Below are positions 6,011 through 6,387 of a DNA stretch of 6,387 bases, in pieces. Every line of letters starts with the position of its first letter. Position 1 is the first letter of the stretch. Source of the DNA: Archangium sp. (GTDB lineage Bacteria; Myxococcota; Myxococcia; Myxococcales; Myxococcaceae); assembly GCA_016793525.1 (NCBI GenBank), contig JAEUJT010000290.1, positions 1 through 6,387 of the forward strand. The letters are read 5' to 3'. Position numbers and translations under genes: made by a program. The notes under the pieces are model-generated. The model had not been told where the DNA came from and made no database searches. It saw nothing but the letters and a program-made list of their open reading frames with translations.

Positions 6011-6387
6011 CTAAACTGGAATGCTGGCTGCCAGCGCGTGCTGCTTGACCGCCATGCGCTTGTCCTGAATCTGCGACCAGGCCTCGTTGATCTCGCGCAT
6101 CACCTCGGGGTTGCCGCCGCGGTCGGGGTGGTTCGCTTTGGCGAGCTCCCGGTACTTCGCGCGGAGCGTCTCGTCGCTGTCGAAGGGCGAGCAGCCGAGG
6201 CGCCGGTACGGGTCTTTGCGATCGAGCGAGCGCAGCCAGGTGTCGAGCCGGTTCTTCACCGCGGTGTACGCCGATTGCCGCAGCTCTTCAGTTGGGCGCA
6301 GGCGCACCTTGGTGTCGGCCTGAAAGACCTCTTGGTACATGCTCGACACCCACCGCTGGCATGACGGGCAGTGGAAGTAGCGAACGG
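6011..6387 (-). CDS. J-domain (DnaJ-like) protein with N-terminal Cys-x2-Cys motif, start outside window
   Basis: The minus-strand frame stays open from the TAG at 6011-6013 to the window edge, giving 124 visible residues. GTG 6349 and ATG 6340 are internal, because the residues before them, 'VRYFHCPSCQRWVSS', carry a CPSC zinc-ribbon-like motif (Cys6, Cys9 of the visible part). A predicted helical stretch (about 32-56) follows. A J domain sits near the C-terminus: 'DPYRRLGCSPFDSDETLRAKYRELAKANHPDRGG' (58-91), with an intact HPD at 86-88, then 'EVMREINEAWSQIQDKR' (94-110). J domains stimulate the ATPase of an Hsp70/DnaK through HPD, so this should be able to recruit DnaK. It lacks the Gly/Phe-rich region, the four-repeat zinc centre and the C-terminal substrate domains of true DnaJ, so it is a specialised co-chaperone and not dnaJ. 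Only one Cys pair is visible; the second pair of a full zinc site may lie upstream. The bcp gene follows 36 bp downstream. Confidence 0.88.
   Translation of the reverse strand, partial: VRYFHCPSCQRWVSSMYQEVFQADTKVRLRPTEELRQSAYTAVKNRLDTWLRSLDRKDPYRRLGCSPFDSDETLRAKYRELAKANHPDRGGNPEVMREINEAWSQIQDKRMAVKQHALAASIPV

Overview
The window looks like chromosomal DNA from a delta-proteobacterium of the Myxococcota. It is G+C-rich (about two thirds by eye) and has strong G/C third positions. It carries a transmembrane Ser/Thr kinase with the 'FGKYLLxxKLAVGGMAEV' start that is common in myxobacterial Hanks-type kinases, and it is packed with genes. This placement is inferred from protein character, not from a phylogenetic marker. 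I see no RNA genes, insertion sequences, CRISPR arrays or phage genes.

Layout. (1) The left edge to 641, plus strand, is the C-terminal part of a probable surface or secreted protein ending in a LamG/concanavalin-like jelly roll. (2) 646-2490, minus strand, is a 614-residue membrane-anchored Ser/Thr kinase that converges on the LamG gene with only 4 bp between the stop codons. (3) A 63-bp divergent gap (2491-2553) separates the kinase from a plus-strand run of three overlapping genes. These are an RsmB/NOP-type RNA m5C methyltransferase (2554-3891), an RDD-family membrane protein (3888-4589, 4-bp overlap) and a SpoIIM/DUF95-family membrane protein (4582-5553, 8-bp overlap). (4) On the minus strand, a J-domain protein (6011 to beyond the right edge) is followed after 36 bp by a BCP-type peroxiredoxin (5516-5974). 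The peroxiredoxin's 3' end overlaps the SpoIIM-family gene tail to tail by 38 bp.

How the genes may work together. The RDD and SpoIIM-family proteins are the membrane pair of a widespread cluster that usually also holds a MoxR-type AAA ATPase, a DUF58 protein and a DUF4129 protein. Here the pair sits behind an RNA methyltransferase, and the usual partners are not in view. The J-domain protein and the peroxiredoxin are probably co-transcribed and would form a plausible protein-quality/oxidative-stress pair. The kinase is an independent signalling gene with a cytoplasmic kinase domain, a long linker, one membrane segment and a beta-rich outer domain.

No gap reaches 300 bp; the largest non-coding stretch is the 63-bp divergent region. 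Nothing here clearly amounts to a new system. The items most worth a second look are the zinc-ribbon/J-domain protein, the reduced RDD-SpoIIM pair and the kinase's outer domain.
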